Assembly: GCA_022496185.1 (NCBI GenBank)
Contig: WTXG01000022.1
Span: 62,001 to 126,000, forward strand
Direction: 5' to 3'
DNA from: Multifurca ochricompacta
Lineage: Eukaryota > Basidiomycota > Agaricomycetes > Russulales > Russulaceae
DNA length: 64,000 nucleotides
Shown here: piece by piece, positions 51,542 through 62,802 of the stretch
Layout of the letters: each line of letters begins with the position of its first letter
How positions within the stretch are numbered: the first letter of the stretch is position 1
Made by a program: the position numbers and the translations under genes
The notes under the pieces: generated by a model
Database searches by the model: none
Told to the model about the DNA's origin: nothing
What the model saw: only the letters and a program-made list of their open reading frames with translations

Positions 51542-52560
51542 TGTGCTGTCCCCACTCAGGTACTCTCTCCAGGTTAGGTTTTTCTCAGTAAAGACACTCG
51601 AAAGGTGTTACATTACCGAGCGCTTTTGTAGAAGTACGGTTCTTTAACCATACAGCGAAATGAATAGCCTCCCCCCATAAGTTTTTGGGCAGTTGCGCAT
51701 GGTGAAGGATGGCGTGCACACGCTCCAAAAGACGATGGTTCAATGATTCCGCCACGCCATTATGTTGTGGAGTATCATGGGTCGTAAGACGTCATTTGGT
51801 ACCTTGTTCTTGCAAAAATTTCGTGAATTCATTACTTGTGAATTCACCTCCACAGTCTGATCGCAATCGTCGAATGCGAACACTGTGCTGTGTTAAGGCC
51901 CAAGCTGCAAAGCTCTTGTAAGCTTTCAGTGCCTCGTCTTTACTTCTCAAAAGCTCTATCTTTGTAAATCTCGAATAATTGTCAGTGAATGTCACATAGT
52001 ATTTTCGTCCTCCAATAGTAGAAGTTGGGGACAGTCCCCATAAATCAGTGTGGATTTCTTCTCCGAAAGCTTTTGCAGGCGGCGCTGTATGCTCCTTTTT
52101 GATTGTCTTGCGCGTTAACTTGGCATATTCGCACGATTCGCAAAAGAATGGTGAATGGTCGTCTATTAAATGCAGTCCGGTGACTGCATGACTGCGAATC
52201 AATGTACGAATGGCGTTGACAGAGATGTGGCCAAGTCGTTTATGGAGCGTGGGAAGATCAACTTCTTCCGTTATCGCTATTGCTACCTGATCTGCGTGCT
52301 CAACTTTGTATAATCCATTTGAATTTGCCACTATACTGCCTATCTGGTGTCCTGTTTGATTTTTGATCTTGCAATAATTGCCTTCAAAAGATACAGCATA
52401 ACCTGCACCTGCAATGCGCCCTATTGATACAACAGTGAGTGGAATGTCAGGCACGTGCAGTATATCTCGCAAGATTATCGGAGTGGTCGATACACCATTG
52501 GGCACTTCAATTTGAAGGTCACCAGTGCCAATTGCATAGAACAGGCGTTTGTCAGCGGCA
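51542..52560 (-). pseudogene. Copia-3 integrase
   Basis: The minus-strand frame 52505-51792 holds LHKRLGHISVNAIRTLI...FFCESCEYAK (HHCC zinc region), EEIHTDLWGLSP (first Asp), VTFTDNYSRFTKIELL, RIRRLRSDCGGEFTSNEFTKFLQEQGTK (second Asp), then TGA at 51792-51794. It continues RLTTHDTPQHNGVAESLNHRLLERVHAIL (Glu) ...WLKNRTSTKALGNVTPFECL. Stop probably CGA to TGA. Cut at 51541 by the solo LTR. Confidence 0.88.
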
Positions 52561-53564
52561 CTAATAGGTCGAGGGGGAATAGACTGATAGGAGAGAAATC
52601 AGTGACGAAAAGGGGATATGTGCGTGAGGCACCAGAATTGTAAAGCTCGGCTTCACAGTGTTTGCTGCACTTGCCGTCTCTTCTACTGACGAAGTACTTG
52701 ACTTTGCTCTTGATAACTTGTAACTTCAACGGCCCAAGACTCAATATCTGTGGACTTGTCCTTCTTTTCTGCTGCAACAGCAACATTGTCTTTGTCACTC
52801 TTGGTTCTCTTTGGCCCTTGGCCTTCTTTTCCTCCTCCCTTTGCCCAACAGTCCGCTTTGATATGCCCCTTCTTGTGGCAATTGAAACACTCAATGTCGC
52901 GCTTTTTCTTCTTCTGCTGGGTACTTGCTACAAATGCCTCATCCTGAGGCGCTTTTCGGAGGAGTTGACGTTCATATACATTGATGGCAACTCGCTTTAT
53001 AGCAACAGGGGTCACAACTTGATTACTGGCATCATATGATGTCATAAGAGATTCGACGGGACCGTCGTAGGATGGTGGTAATGAACCTGAGATGATGGCG
53101 ACATACTCGAGGTTGTCAACAACTCTGCCATAGATGCAAGCTTCTCTGCATCTCATCCAGCCTATCAAGGTGAGCACGTACATTGTCGTCTTCACCACAT
53201 TTCATGTTTTGGAACTTCCTCCAAGATCCACCATCAAACTACTTGATCGTCCCTCAAAAAGAGTTGTCAAGATGTCCCATACTGCCTTCGCATGTGTCGC
53301 AGTCTTAATTCGATTAAAGACTGTATTGGGTATGGACGCGGCAATGAGCTGTTTCACTATAGCTCCATCCGCTGTCCATCGTTGTGCAGGAGTTATCCCT
53401 CCTACTGTTCCGGCATCAATGTATTTTTGTGTGACAGTGTCGTTCATGAGGAGTTCTGATAAGCCCCTCATATCCATGATCCACTTCATGCGATCTCGGT
53501 ACGTGATCCAGTTGGATCCATCTGCTGCTAACTTGATAACATTGAGTTTAAGATCATCAGTCAT
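52561..53564 (-). pseudogene. Copia-3 gag and protease start
   Basis: Gag starts with a real ATG at 53564 (MTDDLKLNVIKLAADGSNWITYRDRMKWIMDMRGLSELL...AVWDILTTLFEGRSSSLMVDL), is frameshifted near 53200 and continues 53198-52683 (WMRCREACIYGRVVDNLEYVAIISGSLPPSYDG, zinc knuckle CFNCHKKGHIKADC). The protease region (52894-52475 frame) reads AELYNSGASRTYPLF. The active-site Asp of the usual DSG is Asn here (AAT for GAT). Confidence 0.85.
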
Positions 53565-53622
53565 AATGAAAGAATGTAGTGCAAATGACGCAAGTAAGTT
53601 TCGAGTTTATTTAGCAGCAGCA

Positions 53623-53634
53623 GGGCCCATAACC
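53623..53634 (-). other. Copia-3 primer binding site (half-tRNA iMet type)
   Basis: Minus strand GGTTATGGGCCC directly after the 5' LTR; the same 12-mer as copia-1 although the LTRs are unrelated in sequence. Confidence 0.85.
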
Positions 53635-54009
53635 TGCTATAGTTATGAGCGTGAGATAGGCTTTGTAGATGCGTGTGAAGAAAACAATTTTTATTCGTTA
53701 CTTATTTCTTGCTCGATTTTGAGCTTTATTATACATTTTACACTACAGCTTATTTCAATATGAACACAAGATCTTTGTAATATAGGGGTAAATTTTGGTC
53801 GTGCTTGAATCAGCAACATAGAATAATCAAGACAAGAGGCCATAGTCTGTAAAATCATATGAAAGATTTATTTCAACAGGATGAATAAGAAGTTCATTGC
53901 CCCTGAGGGGCGCTCCAAAAATTAGTCATTCTAGCCTGAAGCTAGAATCATAGACGAGTGTGGTGCGCTTTCGCACTCCTCCTGCTCGTCAATGGATTGC
54001 AATCCATCA
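53635..54009 (-). repeat. Copia-3 5' LTR
   Basis: 375 bp partner of 47927-48303 with a few substitutions and one-base indels; followed by TSD CGTCC (54010-54014). Confidence 0.9.
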
Positions 54010-54014
54010 CGTCC

Positions 54015-54618
54015 TATACCATGCAGCCTGATTTGAGGCCTCTGCTAGGCTCATATACTCAGCTTCTGTGGTGGACTGTGCTACTGTCTTTTGTTTCCTG
54101 GAGCACCAACTAATGGCTCCTTTAGCAAGGAAAAAGACATAGCCAGAGGTGGAGTGGCAGTCCTCTTGATCTCCCCATGAGGAATCCACAAAGCCATGAA
54201 GGCCAACTTCACCATTCCCTCCAGAATAGTGCAACTTGTAGTCTTTTGTAGCATTTAGATAGGCTAAGACATACTTTGCTAGTCGCATGTGCTGCTGGGA
54301 AGGGTTGGAAGCAAATTGGCTAAGGCATGCAACAGCGAAACTAATGTCAGGTCTGCTTCCAATCTGCACCCAGAGCAGAGACCCCAGTAACTGCTGATAC
54401 CTCTTAATATCAGAGGTAGATGCTTGGTCTTCAAACTTGACCAAATGAATATCCACACCAGAGGGTAGAGGAGTATATACTGGGTTGGAATCCCCCATTC
54501 CAAACCTCTCAACTATGGAGGATACATAGGCTGTCTGGTCGATATCCAGTGTCTTGTTAGGACGATCCCTGGTGATATTAACTCCAAGGTAGGACTGGAT
54601 TTCGCCAAGGTCAGTCAT
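54015..54618 (-). pseudogene. Copia-1c RNase H N-terminal part
   Basis: Minus strand from 54618: MTDLGEIQSYLGVNITRDRPNKTLDIDQTAYVSSIVERFGMGDSNPVYTPLPSGVDIHLV...SRPDISFAVACLSQF...LHGFVDSSWGDQEDCHSTSGYVFFLAKGAISWCSRKQKTVAQSTTEAEYMSLAEASNQAAWYRT. It continues at 47921 beyond copia-3. The frame is intact in this piece. It also shows the stretch that is frameshifted in copia-1a near 2340-2416. Confidence 0.9.
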
Positions 54619-54624
54619 CTCATA

Positions 54625-55400
54625 TCAGCTAGATAGAGAGTCCTTCAGCCATTGAATCTTCTTAGTGGAGGACCCAAGTATAGTGATGTCATCAACATAT
54701 AAAATGATGAAAAGTGAACCATCCCCCTCTTGGTGATGATACACATATACTCCTGCATCAGAGTACGTCCGAGTAAAGCTCAGTTCATTGAGAACTGCAT
54801 GAAATTGCAAGTTCCATGCCCGGGAAGCTTGTTTGAGGCCATACAGAGCCTTCTGTAGCCTACAAACTTTGGACTCTTGTCCAGCAACGATGAAACCAAC
54901 AGGTTGCTCCATATAAATCTCCTCATCCAGATCGCCATGTAGGAATGCCATTTGACATCCATCTGGTGGATTTCCCAATCCTCAAGTGCGGCCAACGCTA
55001 ATAACAGTCTAAGAGACTCAAATCTGGCGACTGGGGAGAAAGTTTCATCGAAGTCCACCCCCTCTATTTGGGTGAACCCTTTTGCTACAAGCCTAGCACG
55101 AAAGGTCCATCTGCTTTCAATTTAAAGACCCACTTGGACTTTACAGCCTTTCTACCTTCAGGAAGGTCTTCAAGGTGCCACACTTTAAGTTTTTCTAAGG
55201 CATCAATTTCATATTGACATGCCTCAAGCCAATCACTGGCATTATCAGACTCCATTGCTTCTTTAAAAGTAAGAGGATCCCTGTAAGGCGATCCTGCAGC
55301 ATTGAGTAGATCCATCTGACCAAGTCTGGAAGAACCCTGCACAAACTCTGCATTATCCTCATTGTAGAAGTGAGGATTCAACGATGATTGCGATTGGGAC
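54625..55400 (-). pseudogene. Copia-1c reverse transcriptase
   Basis: Frames 55381-55085 ([46 protein letters not shown]), 55058-54960 ([34 protein letters not shown]) and 54978-54625 ([42 protein letters not shown]). Two frameshifts, near 55090 and 54955, each consistent with a missing base compared with copia-1a. Confidence 0.9.
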
Positions 55401-56760
55401 GTGCAGTATCCAAGTCTAAATCTTCTTGGATTGCCCTATCTCGTCATTCAGAGTGTGGACTTGTCCTCTGAAAATTCGGTTGAGGAATTCTGTCTGCAAT
55501 CCTTTGTGATTTTCGATTGCTCAGGTTCTTTTGGGAGGGGAGGATGGTTCCATGACTTGTGATGGAGGGGTCTGATATATAGTCTGAGGGTGTGTGGTGT
55601 CTACATTACGTGTGGGTGTGGTAGGCTGAGGTGGTAATTGAGGAGGTACATGTCCTCCTGTTCCTCTTCTAGGTCTTCCTCATCTTGAGGAGCCTCAGGA
55701 ACATGTGTAGCAGTTGCCTGTGGTGGTTGGACATTCCACCAGGTAAAGTAAATGAGCCACCTTCACTAGGTTGCTCTATAGGTTTATCTGCTCTGCTGTC
55801 CTTCACAGAGCAGGATGGGAAGGATCTCTCATCAAATGTAACATCTCGTGAAGAGATGAGAGACCGGATACGACTATCCCAAAGTGTATAGCCCTTAGAA
55901 GTGGGCTCATATCTGACAAAGACGGCTTCCCTAGCTTTGGGATCTAATTTACGCCGCTTGCCCTCTGGAACATGATAATAGGCTTTGCAACCAAAGACCT
56001 TAAAGTATGAGACATCTGGTTTGTTCCCAACCAGAAGCTCAAGCAGAGTTTTCCACTTATTAGAACGGATGGGAGTTCTATTATAGATATGACATGCTGT
56101 CTCAACAGCACATTCCCAAAACCAAGAGACAGGCCAGCATCATGCAGCATGCTAGTGCCTTTTTCCATAATGGTTCTATTGAATCTCTCGCCCTTCCATT
56201 CTGTTGTGGACTATACGGCATCGTAAGTTTATGCTCTATGCCAAAATCTTCAAGCGTTGCTTTCAGCGCCTTGTTCACATACTCGCCACCACGATCTGTA
56301 TGAAGACACTTGATTTTATGATTAAATTTGTTTTCAAGTAGTGTCTTCAGTTTATTAAAAACTGGTGTAAACAGATCTTTAGATTTCATTGGAACGATTA
56401 AAGCATATCTGCTAAAGTCGTCCAAGAAGGTGGCAAAGTATAGATTCCCTTGTATTGAACTGCACTGCAAGGGACCTACAAGATCACTATGAAGGATCTC
56501 AAGGGGGGCTGATGCGCCTTTGAAGATGGGGGAAATGGAAGACGATGGGACTTGCCCATTTCACAGCCATAACACGGCTTGTCTTCCACTTGGCTATTAT
56601 TAATTTTGAGGCCTTTAACCGCCTCAGGAGCATATCTTTTCAGGGCTTCTTTAGACATGTGGCCCATTCTTTGATGCCAGATTTCTAGTGAGGCAGATGC
56701 AGATGTATGGATACTATTTAGGACATGTTTGCCTAGTACCCAATACAATTTGCCAAACTT
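55401..56760 (-). pseudogene. Copia-1c integrase and linker
   Basis: Zinc region 56748-56476 (WHQRMGHMSKEALKRYAPEAVKGLKINNSQVEDKPCYGCEMGK), catalytic core 56470-56102 (IVPMKSKDLFTPV, HTDRGGEYVNKALKATLEDFGIEHKLTMPYSPQQNGRA; second Asp and the Glu region) and fragments down to 55944. 55401-55943 is frameshifted Pro-rich linker matching copia-1a 3253-3750. Confidence 0.88.
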
Positions 56761-58031
56761 CCATGCTTCCGCTATAATTTATCGCCATATTTAATTGTTG
56801 CCTTCTTATTATCAAAGAACACAGTTGCCCCTTTTTCTACTAGGGCACTGGCGGAGAGTATTTTATGTCCTCCAGGCATGTGGAGCACATTGCTCAATTC
56901 CAAGTCGAAACCTTGATCAGTCCTGATGATCACAGTGCCAACTCCACTTGTTTTGACTATGGAGTTGTCACCTAGTGATACTTCATGGGTGGTGTCGACT
57001 TTATATGTATCAAAGTCTTCAAGGTTGGGACTGAAATGGGCGTTGCTCCACTATCAAGCATCCAATAATCTGAGTTGATGTCCAGATTATAGGTGTGAAC
57101 ATAAAGGCGAATGCGAGGTGCTTCTTGCACCTCCTCTATTTTGCCACTACCATTAACTACAGTGGCTATAGTATGTACATTTTGGGCCTCAGCCCTCTTC
57201 TTGTTCCCTGCCTTGCCCTTTTTGGCATTCTCCAGGTCCTTCTTCTTCTTTGCACAAGCATTGGACTTGTGTCCAGGCTTTTGCAATAGAAGCAGACCAC
57301 CCCTTGTGAACCAGGGGCAGCAGCGGGAAGTGGTGATAAATTTATTTTTGGTTTTGATTTGACAGGTGCAGCCTTAGACAGGACTGCACTACCACTTCCC
57401 GATGGACCAGCCAGCGACTCTCCTCATTTAGGAACCTCTGCACAAGGTCCTGAGGAGAAAGTCACTCGGATCGCCAGAGGCCAGTATGGAGCCAGCAATG
57501 GTGCTGTAGGAGTCAGGGAGAGCTTTTAACAAATAAGCTCATCTGGAGATCATTGACCTCCATCCCATTCTCCCTAAGGGTACTCCTGGCATCCAGGACC
57601 TTTTGTAATTGGGTCCTGAAGACTGTCCTTCATCCAAACGGAAGGACACCAGGGCAAGCCACAAATTATATGTGGCCATGCTCCCTACAGCACCATAAGC
57701 CGTTCCAACTTACTATACTTCTCAAAAGAGAAGGATAGTCGGCATCAGAGGTTACTTGGAGTAACCTCCTGGGTTACATTAGATAAAGAGCCCAATAACA
57801 TTTCCTCTTCTCCCATCCATTCCCTAAGGATGGGATCAATACTTCCTTCTGCATTTTCTCCTTTCTCTCCTTATCTCAGGAGGAGGGGCATATCAGGTAG
57901 GCAGTGATATGTGCCTCCTGAGCCCATTCATCCTCAGAAGGGCATTGAAATTGGCAGACCAAACCTGCCAGTTGGACCCATCGAGGCGCTCCATCTTGGA
58001 GGAGGGAGGGAAGACAATTGAGGACGGCATT
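56761..58031 (-). pseudogene. Copia-1c gag and protease
   Basis: Gag ATG at 58031 (MPSSIVFPPSSKMERLDGSNWQVWSANFNALLRMNGLRRH), then many frameshifts; recognisable blocks are the zinc knuckle region QKPGHKSNACAKKKKDLENAKKGK (57286-57150; the codons for its first Cys pair are frameshifted) and protease LDSGA (about 57060). Compared with copia-1a and 1b the gag part carries numerous one- or two-base deletions. Confidence 0.82.
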
Positions 58032-58946
58032 TTGAGATGTATAAAGTGTTCCTGGTTCCAAGGAGCAGTTAGAACCAGTGCCCAGGTCTCGCTTAAGAGT
58101 GCCACCCCATACTGTGGCGCTATGCTTCAGAACCTAAAAGGTCCTGCCTTGTTGTGCGACTTTCTAGGTATAGTAAAGCTGTCTAGCGCAATCCTGTAAC
58201 TAGACATAAGCTCTGGTAGACTAGCCAGAGTGTCTAGTGTAACAAGACTGGGAGTCATGTCATGGAGGAGCCAACCGCAAGTTCCATTAGAGACAAAGGG
58301 TATATAGCCCTTCCTCTAATGCTGGTGGTGGAGTCCATGATTAAGCCCTAGATGATTGGGGCCATGACTAAGTAGATGTCTAGTCTGTCTCTGGTAGGGC
58401 GTGGTTACCCTACAAAGGCAACGGATACTTATGCCCAGAGATGAAGACTATATCTACTATGTATAGACTATAGTAGTGCAGCCTACTTGTATCGAGCCCA
58501 AGCATCATGGGAGTGACTACCCATGCCTTGTTCTAGACCCTAAACTCCACATGCGGTCGCTAAACCCGGCTTACAGATAGAGCCAAGCATTGACTGGACT
58601 TAAAGCCACAAGCTTCTGGCTATAGGCCTACTAAGACTATCTATGGGACAAAGACCCAGCTACAACTAGAAATTACTAATACCTAGTGGCACTCAAGGAG
58701 CTTAAGATGTTTCACCCACTTAGGGTCCCTCATCATCTTTTGCAAGAACCCTGAAGGGCTAGCCAGACAGTTCAGGATGAGCAGTAAACTGCGTCATCCT
58801 GTGGGGTGTTAAGGTGCACAGACAGTAAATAGGAAAGCTCACAGGAAGAAGCTGGTGGGAAAGACTTTGAAGCTTTTGTGAGCTTGAGTGTGAAAAGCAG
58901 TTGGGCTGTTATGAACAAAGGGAATAAACAGTCAGTATGAGCAGCA
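58032..58946 (-). other. Copia-1c untranslated leader
   Basis: Matches the copia-1a leader (14209-15134) along its length; no gene seen. Confidence 0.75.
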
Positions 58947-58958
58947 GGGCCCATAACC
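58947..58958 (-). other. Copia-1c primer binding site (half-tRNA iMet type)
   Basis: Minus strand GGTTATGGGCCC adjoining the 5' LTR; identical to copia-1a, 1b and copia-3. Confidence 0.85.
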
Positions 58959-59449
58959 TGTCAAACAATCATGCTGCTGGTTATACTGACTATGGTTAGT
59001 AGCGTGTTAGGCTAAGAAAGACAAGTACTTCAGAGGTTAGAAGAACTCTTATTACTATCTACACACCTAAGAAAGACAAGTCTATATAATAGGTTAGTCT
59101 ATAGGTAGTGAGAGAGTAAGTAAAGGAACTTACACTTCAGAGGTTAGAAGAACTCTGAAGTGAAAGAGACGAAACAGACACCCTTATATACCCATGGGGC
59201 CAGGGGAATGGTCTGTGCGCACTGGGAATAAGTCCACAGTGCCAGACAATAAACAGAGAGGGATAAAGGCCATTGGCCAAAGAGATATCACATGCTTACT
59301 GCGCATTACTAAGTCCATCACTAATCAGCTGAGTAAGGAGAAGGAAGTGTAATAAAGATAACATAAAAAGTCCGATATCGAAATCTAATCTAATCTAATC
59401 TACAGCTGAAGCAATTAGATGCCTGAAGATCTAGACATTCCTGTGTCAC
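58959..59449 (-). repeat. Copia-1c 5' LTR
   Basis: About 490 bp; matches 46874-47386 but shorter through scattered one- to three-base losses (for example GATATCG for GATACTCCG near 59375). The terminal GTGTCAACA is reduced to GTGTCACA. Confidence 0.85.
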
Positions 59450-59558
59450 ATAATGATAATGTAAAAGTCTGATACTCCGGTATCTAATCTAATCTACAAA
59501 GTAGCTAATCTAATCACCTGATGCCTGAAGCATCACCGAACATCTTCTGTGTTCAACA
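59450..59558 (-). repeat. Copia-1d 3' LTR, part 3 of 3, with polypurine tract following
   Basis: Continues the LTR after copia-1c: TAATGATAATGTAAAAGTC...CTTCTGTGTTCAACA, the inverse of the start of the solo LTR 17868. The next bases (59559-59568) are the minus-strand polypurine tract CATGGAGGGA, so this is the 3' LTR of the minus-strand element to the right. Confidence 0.85.
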
Positions 59559-59665
59559 TCCCTCCATGCAGAAGGATCTGGTCATGGATGGAAATGAGGT
59601 GAATGAGCACACTGCCATCACAATTAATGAGCATATGCCAGCCAGAGATCCAACTTCTCTAACTC

Positions 59666-60600
59666 TCAGTGCAAGGTTGTGTTCAGGCATATCGGTGATT
59701 GCTTATGCAAACTGAAACCACACCTCTTGCTCACTCTCGAGGTTGAGAACTGCTCATGGTGGGAAAGTGAAACTGGTATACAAAGTCTCCAGATTCCAGC
59801 TCTCTCATTCCAGCATAAGCCAAGTCCATTTACCATGGTTTCAAATGATGCTCTTGGTAGAGACTTAGTGAAGCCATCTGCCAGCATCTCACCAGTGGGG
59901 GTTGCACTAACTCAATATGTGGATTCAATGTACCCCTAATGGCATGGTACTTGATAGGTATATGCTTTGACCGCCTTCCTGTGACAGGGTTTAATGCCAA
60001 ATCTACAGCACCCTTATTGTCACAGTGGAGTAGTATAGGGGAGGATACCTCATACCCTAATTCCTCCATAAAAGTCCTATACCAGCTGCCTGATTTGAGC
60101 CTCAGAGAGGCTCATATATTGGCTTCAGTGGTGGACTGTGCTACTGTTTTCTGCTTTCTGGAACACCAGGATATGCCCATTTGCTAAGAAAAACATGTAG
60201 CCTGAGGTGAGTGGCAGTCCTCTTGATCTCCCCATGAGGAATCTGCAAAGCCATGAAGGCCACTCTCCCCATTCCCTCCAGAATACTGCAACTTGCAGTC
60301 TTTTGTACTATTAAGATACTTTAAGACATATTTTGCAAGTCGCATGTGATCTTGAGAGGGGTTGGAAGCATATTGACTAAGGCGCCACAGCAAAACTGAT
60401 GTCAGGTCTGCTTCCAATCTGCACCCATAGCAGAGACCCCATCAACTGTTGGTACTTCTTTATTTCAGAAGTAGATGCCTGGCCATCAAACTTGACCAGA
60501 TGTACATCAGTGCCAGAGGGAAGAGGAGTATATACTCAGTTGGAATCCCTCATCCCAAACTTCTCAATAATAGATAAAACGTAGGCTGCTTGGTCAATCT
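59666..60600 (-). pseudogene. Copia-1d RNase H
   Basis: Minus-strand blocks: SRPD-like start near 60415, YASNPSQDHMRLAKYVLKYLNSTKDCKLQYSGGNGESGLHGFADSSWGDQEDCHS (60370-60190), EELGYEVSSPILLHCDNKGAVDLALNPVTGRRSKHIPIKYHAIR (60069-59940) and MLADGFTKSLPRASFETMVNGLGL (59887-59810). At least four frameshifts. 59569-59665 is the 3' end of the internal region without a gene. Confidence 0.85.
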
Positions 60601-61440
60601 CCAGTGTCTTTTAGGACGATCCCTGGTGATTTAACTCCAAGGTATGACTGGATTTCTCCCAAGTCAGTCATCTCATATCGATTAGATAGAGTGACTTCAG
60701 CCACTTATCTTATCATTGGAAGATCCAAGTATAGTAATGTCATCTACATAGAGAATGACATAAGTGAATCATCCCCTCCTTTTGATGAAACACATATACT
60801 CCTGCATCAGAGTATGTCCAAGTGAAGCCCAGTTCATTAAGAACTGCATGGAATTGAAGATTCCATGCTCGGAGGCTTGTTTGAGGCCATATAATGCTTT
60901 TTGTAGCCTGCAAACTTTGGACTCTTGACCAGCAATGACGAAACCAACTGGTTGCTCCATATAATTCTTCATCCAGATTGCCATGAAGGAATGCCAATTT
61001 GACATCCATCTGGTGGATTTCCCAATCCTCTAGTGTAGCTAGTGCTAGTAATAATCTAAGTGATTCAAATCTGGCACTGGAGAGAATGTTTCATCGAAGT
61101 CCACCCCTTCTATTTGGGTGAAACCTTTTGCCACAAGCCTAGCACGAAACCATCCATCTGGTTTCAGCTTAAAAACCCATTTTGATTTACAGCCTTTCTT
61201 CCTTTGGAAGATCCTCAAGGCGCCACACATCAAGTTTATCTAAGGCATCAATTTCATATTTACATGCCTCAAGCCATTCACTGGCATTGTCAGACTGCAT
61301 TGCCTCCTGAAAAGTCAGGGGTCTCTGTAAGAGACACCTGCGGCATTTAGCAATTCCATATGCCCAAGTCTGGAAGAACCCTGCACAAACTCAGCATTAT
61401 CCTCATTGTAAAATCAGGATTCATTCGATGTGAATGTTTG
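60601..61440 (-). pseudogene. Copia-1d reverse transcriptase
   Basis: Blocks on the minus strand: [36 protein letters not shown] (61195-61085), [19 protein letters not shown] (61025-60965), [30 protein letters not shown] (60960-60870), [22 protein letters not shown] (60850-60785); the YVDD region lies near 60745 in a shifted frame. About six small deletions break it. Confidence 0.82.
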
Positions 61441-62760
61441 GGATGGGCAGTATCAAGATCTAGATCTTCCTGCACAGCCTGTCATGTTGCTGAGAGCATG
61501 GACTTTCCCTAGTAAATACTGGTTGGGGAAGTCTGCCAACATTCTTTTCTAGATTGTCTTTTGGCAGGTTCTCTGGGGAGTTCTGATGGTTCCATGATTT
61601 GGGATGGGGCGTCTGATAGATGTGACATTGTGTGTGTCTCTCTTTCGGGTGTGGTAGGCTCAGGATTTATTGAGGAGGTTCCACTACCTCCTGTTCCTCA
61701 ACCTCGGCTTCCTTGTCTTCAGGAGCCTGAGGAACTGTGGCTATTGCTGGTTGAGGCTGGACAGGCCTCTCAACTTCTAATACAAAAGGGTAACTTTTTC
61801 CTTTTGTTTCCCTTGCTGTCCTTGGCAAGGTTGGATGGAAGGATCCTTCATCAAATGTCACATCTCTTGACATACGAAGGATCGAGTATGCATATCCCAT
61901 AGAAATATCCTTTGAATGGGGTGCATACCTGACAAAGACTGTTTCTCTGGCTTTGTGATCCAGTTTAGTCTTTTATCCTCTGGGACAGTGTAATAGGCTA
62001 AGCAGCCAAATATTTTAAAGTAGAGACATCTGGAATGTCCCCATCCAGAAGCTCAAGCAGTGTCCTCCACTTATTAGAGGGATAGGCTTCTGTTGTATAT
62101 GTGACAGGCTGTTTGCACTGCACATTCCCAGAAACCAAGGGAAAGACCAGCATGATGCAGCATACTGGTAGCCTTTTCCATATGGTTCTGTTGAACCTTT
62201 CAGCCCTTCCGTTCTGTTGTGGGGAATATGGCATTGTCAATTTATGCTCTATGCCAGCCTGCTCAAGTATTGACTTCAGCTCCCTATTGTGAATTCGCCA
62301 CCTGGTCTGTATGTAAGGTCTTTATTTTCTTGTCTGTTTTATTTTCCAAGAATGCCTTAATGTTACAGAAGACCGATGTAAAATCACTTTTGCTTTCATA
62401 GCAACAACTAGAGCTGTCCTGCTAAAGTGTCTATGAAAGTGGCGAAGTATAGGTTCCCTTGAATTGAAGTACATTGCAAAGGACCAACTAGTCACTATGA
62501 ATGACTCCAAGGGTGCTGAAGCTCTCTTTTGAGAGGGAGGGAATGGAAGATGGTGTGATTTTCCCATTTCACAGCCATAACATGGCTTGTCTTCCACTTG
62601 GCTATCATCAATTCTAAGGCCTTTTACAGCCTTAGGAGCATGTCTTTTGAGGGCCTCTTTTGACATATGACCCATGTGCAAATGCCAGGTTTCAAGGCTA
62701 CTTGATGCAGATTTGTGGGAAGCAGTATTTAGATTTGCATAGTTTTCCCAAGGACCCAAT
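61441..62760 (-). pseudogene. Copia-1d integrase and linker
   Basis: Zinc region WHLHMGHMSKEALKRHAPKAVKGLRIDDSQVEDKPCYGCEMGK (62690-62560), Asp region near 62490, TMPYSPQQNGRAERFNRT (62240-62180, catalytic Glu) and linker fragments to about 61440. Frameshifts throughout. Confidence 0.82.
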
Positions 62761-62802
62761 ATAGTCCCATAGCCTTGACACCTTCTGCTATAATTGCATT
62801 AT

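Larger units (their letters stand above)
47927..54009 (-). mobile_element. Copia-3, complete Ty1/copia element
   Basis: Minus strand, about 6.1 kb including a solo LTR of 0.9 kb; LTRs 47927-48303 (377 bp) and 53635-54009 (375 bp), TSD CGTCC. Order: gag with zinc knuckle, protease, integrase, RT, RNase H. The internal sequence is clearly different from copia-1 and copia-2. Stops are mostly TGA in CGA contexts. An initiator-tRNA-Met primer site is present. Confidence 0.92.
46874..59449 (-). mobile_element. Copia-1c, Ty1/copia element split by copia-3
   Basis: Minus strand; 3' LTR 46874-47386, 5' LTR 58959-59449. Left TSD ATAAT at 46869-46873; on the right an (A)TAAT follows a degraded LTR end at about 59449. 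Internal order gag, protease, integrase, RT, RNase H, same family as copia-1a. Copia-3 sits in RNase H. Many one-base deletions right of about 57.3 kb. Confidence 0.88.
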
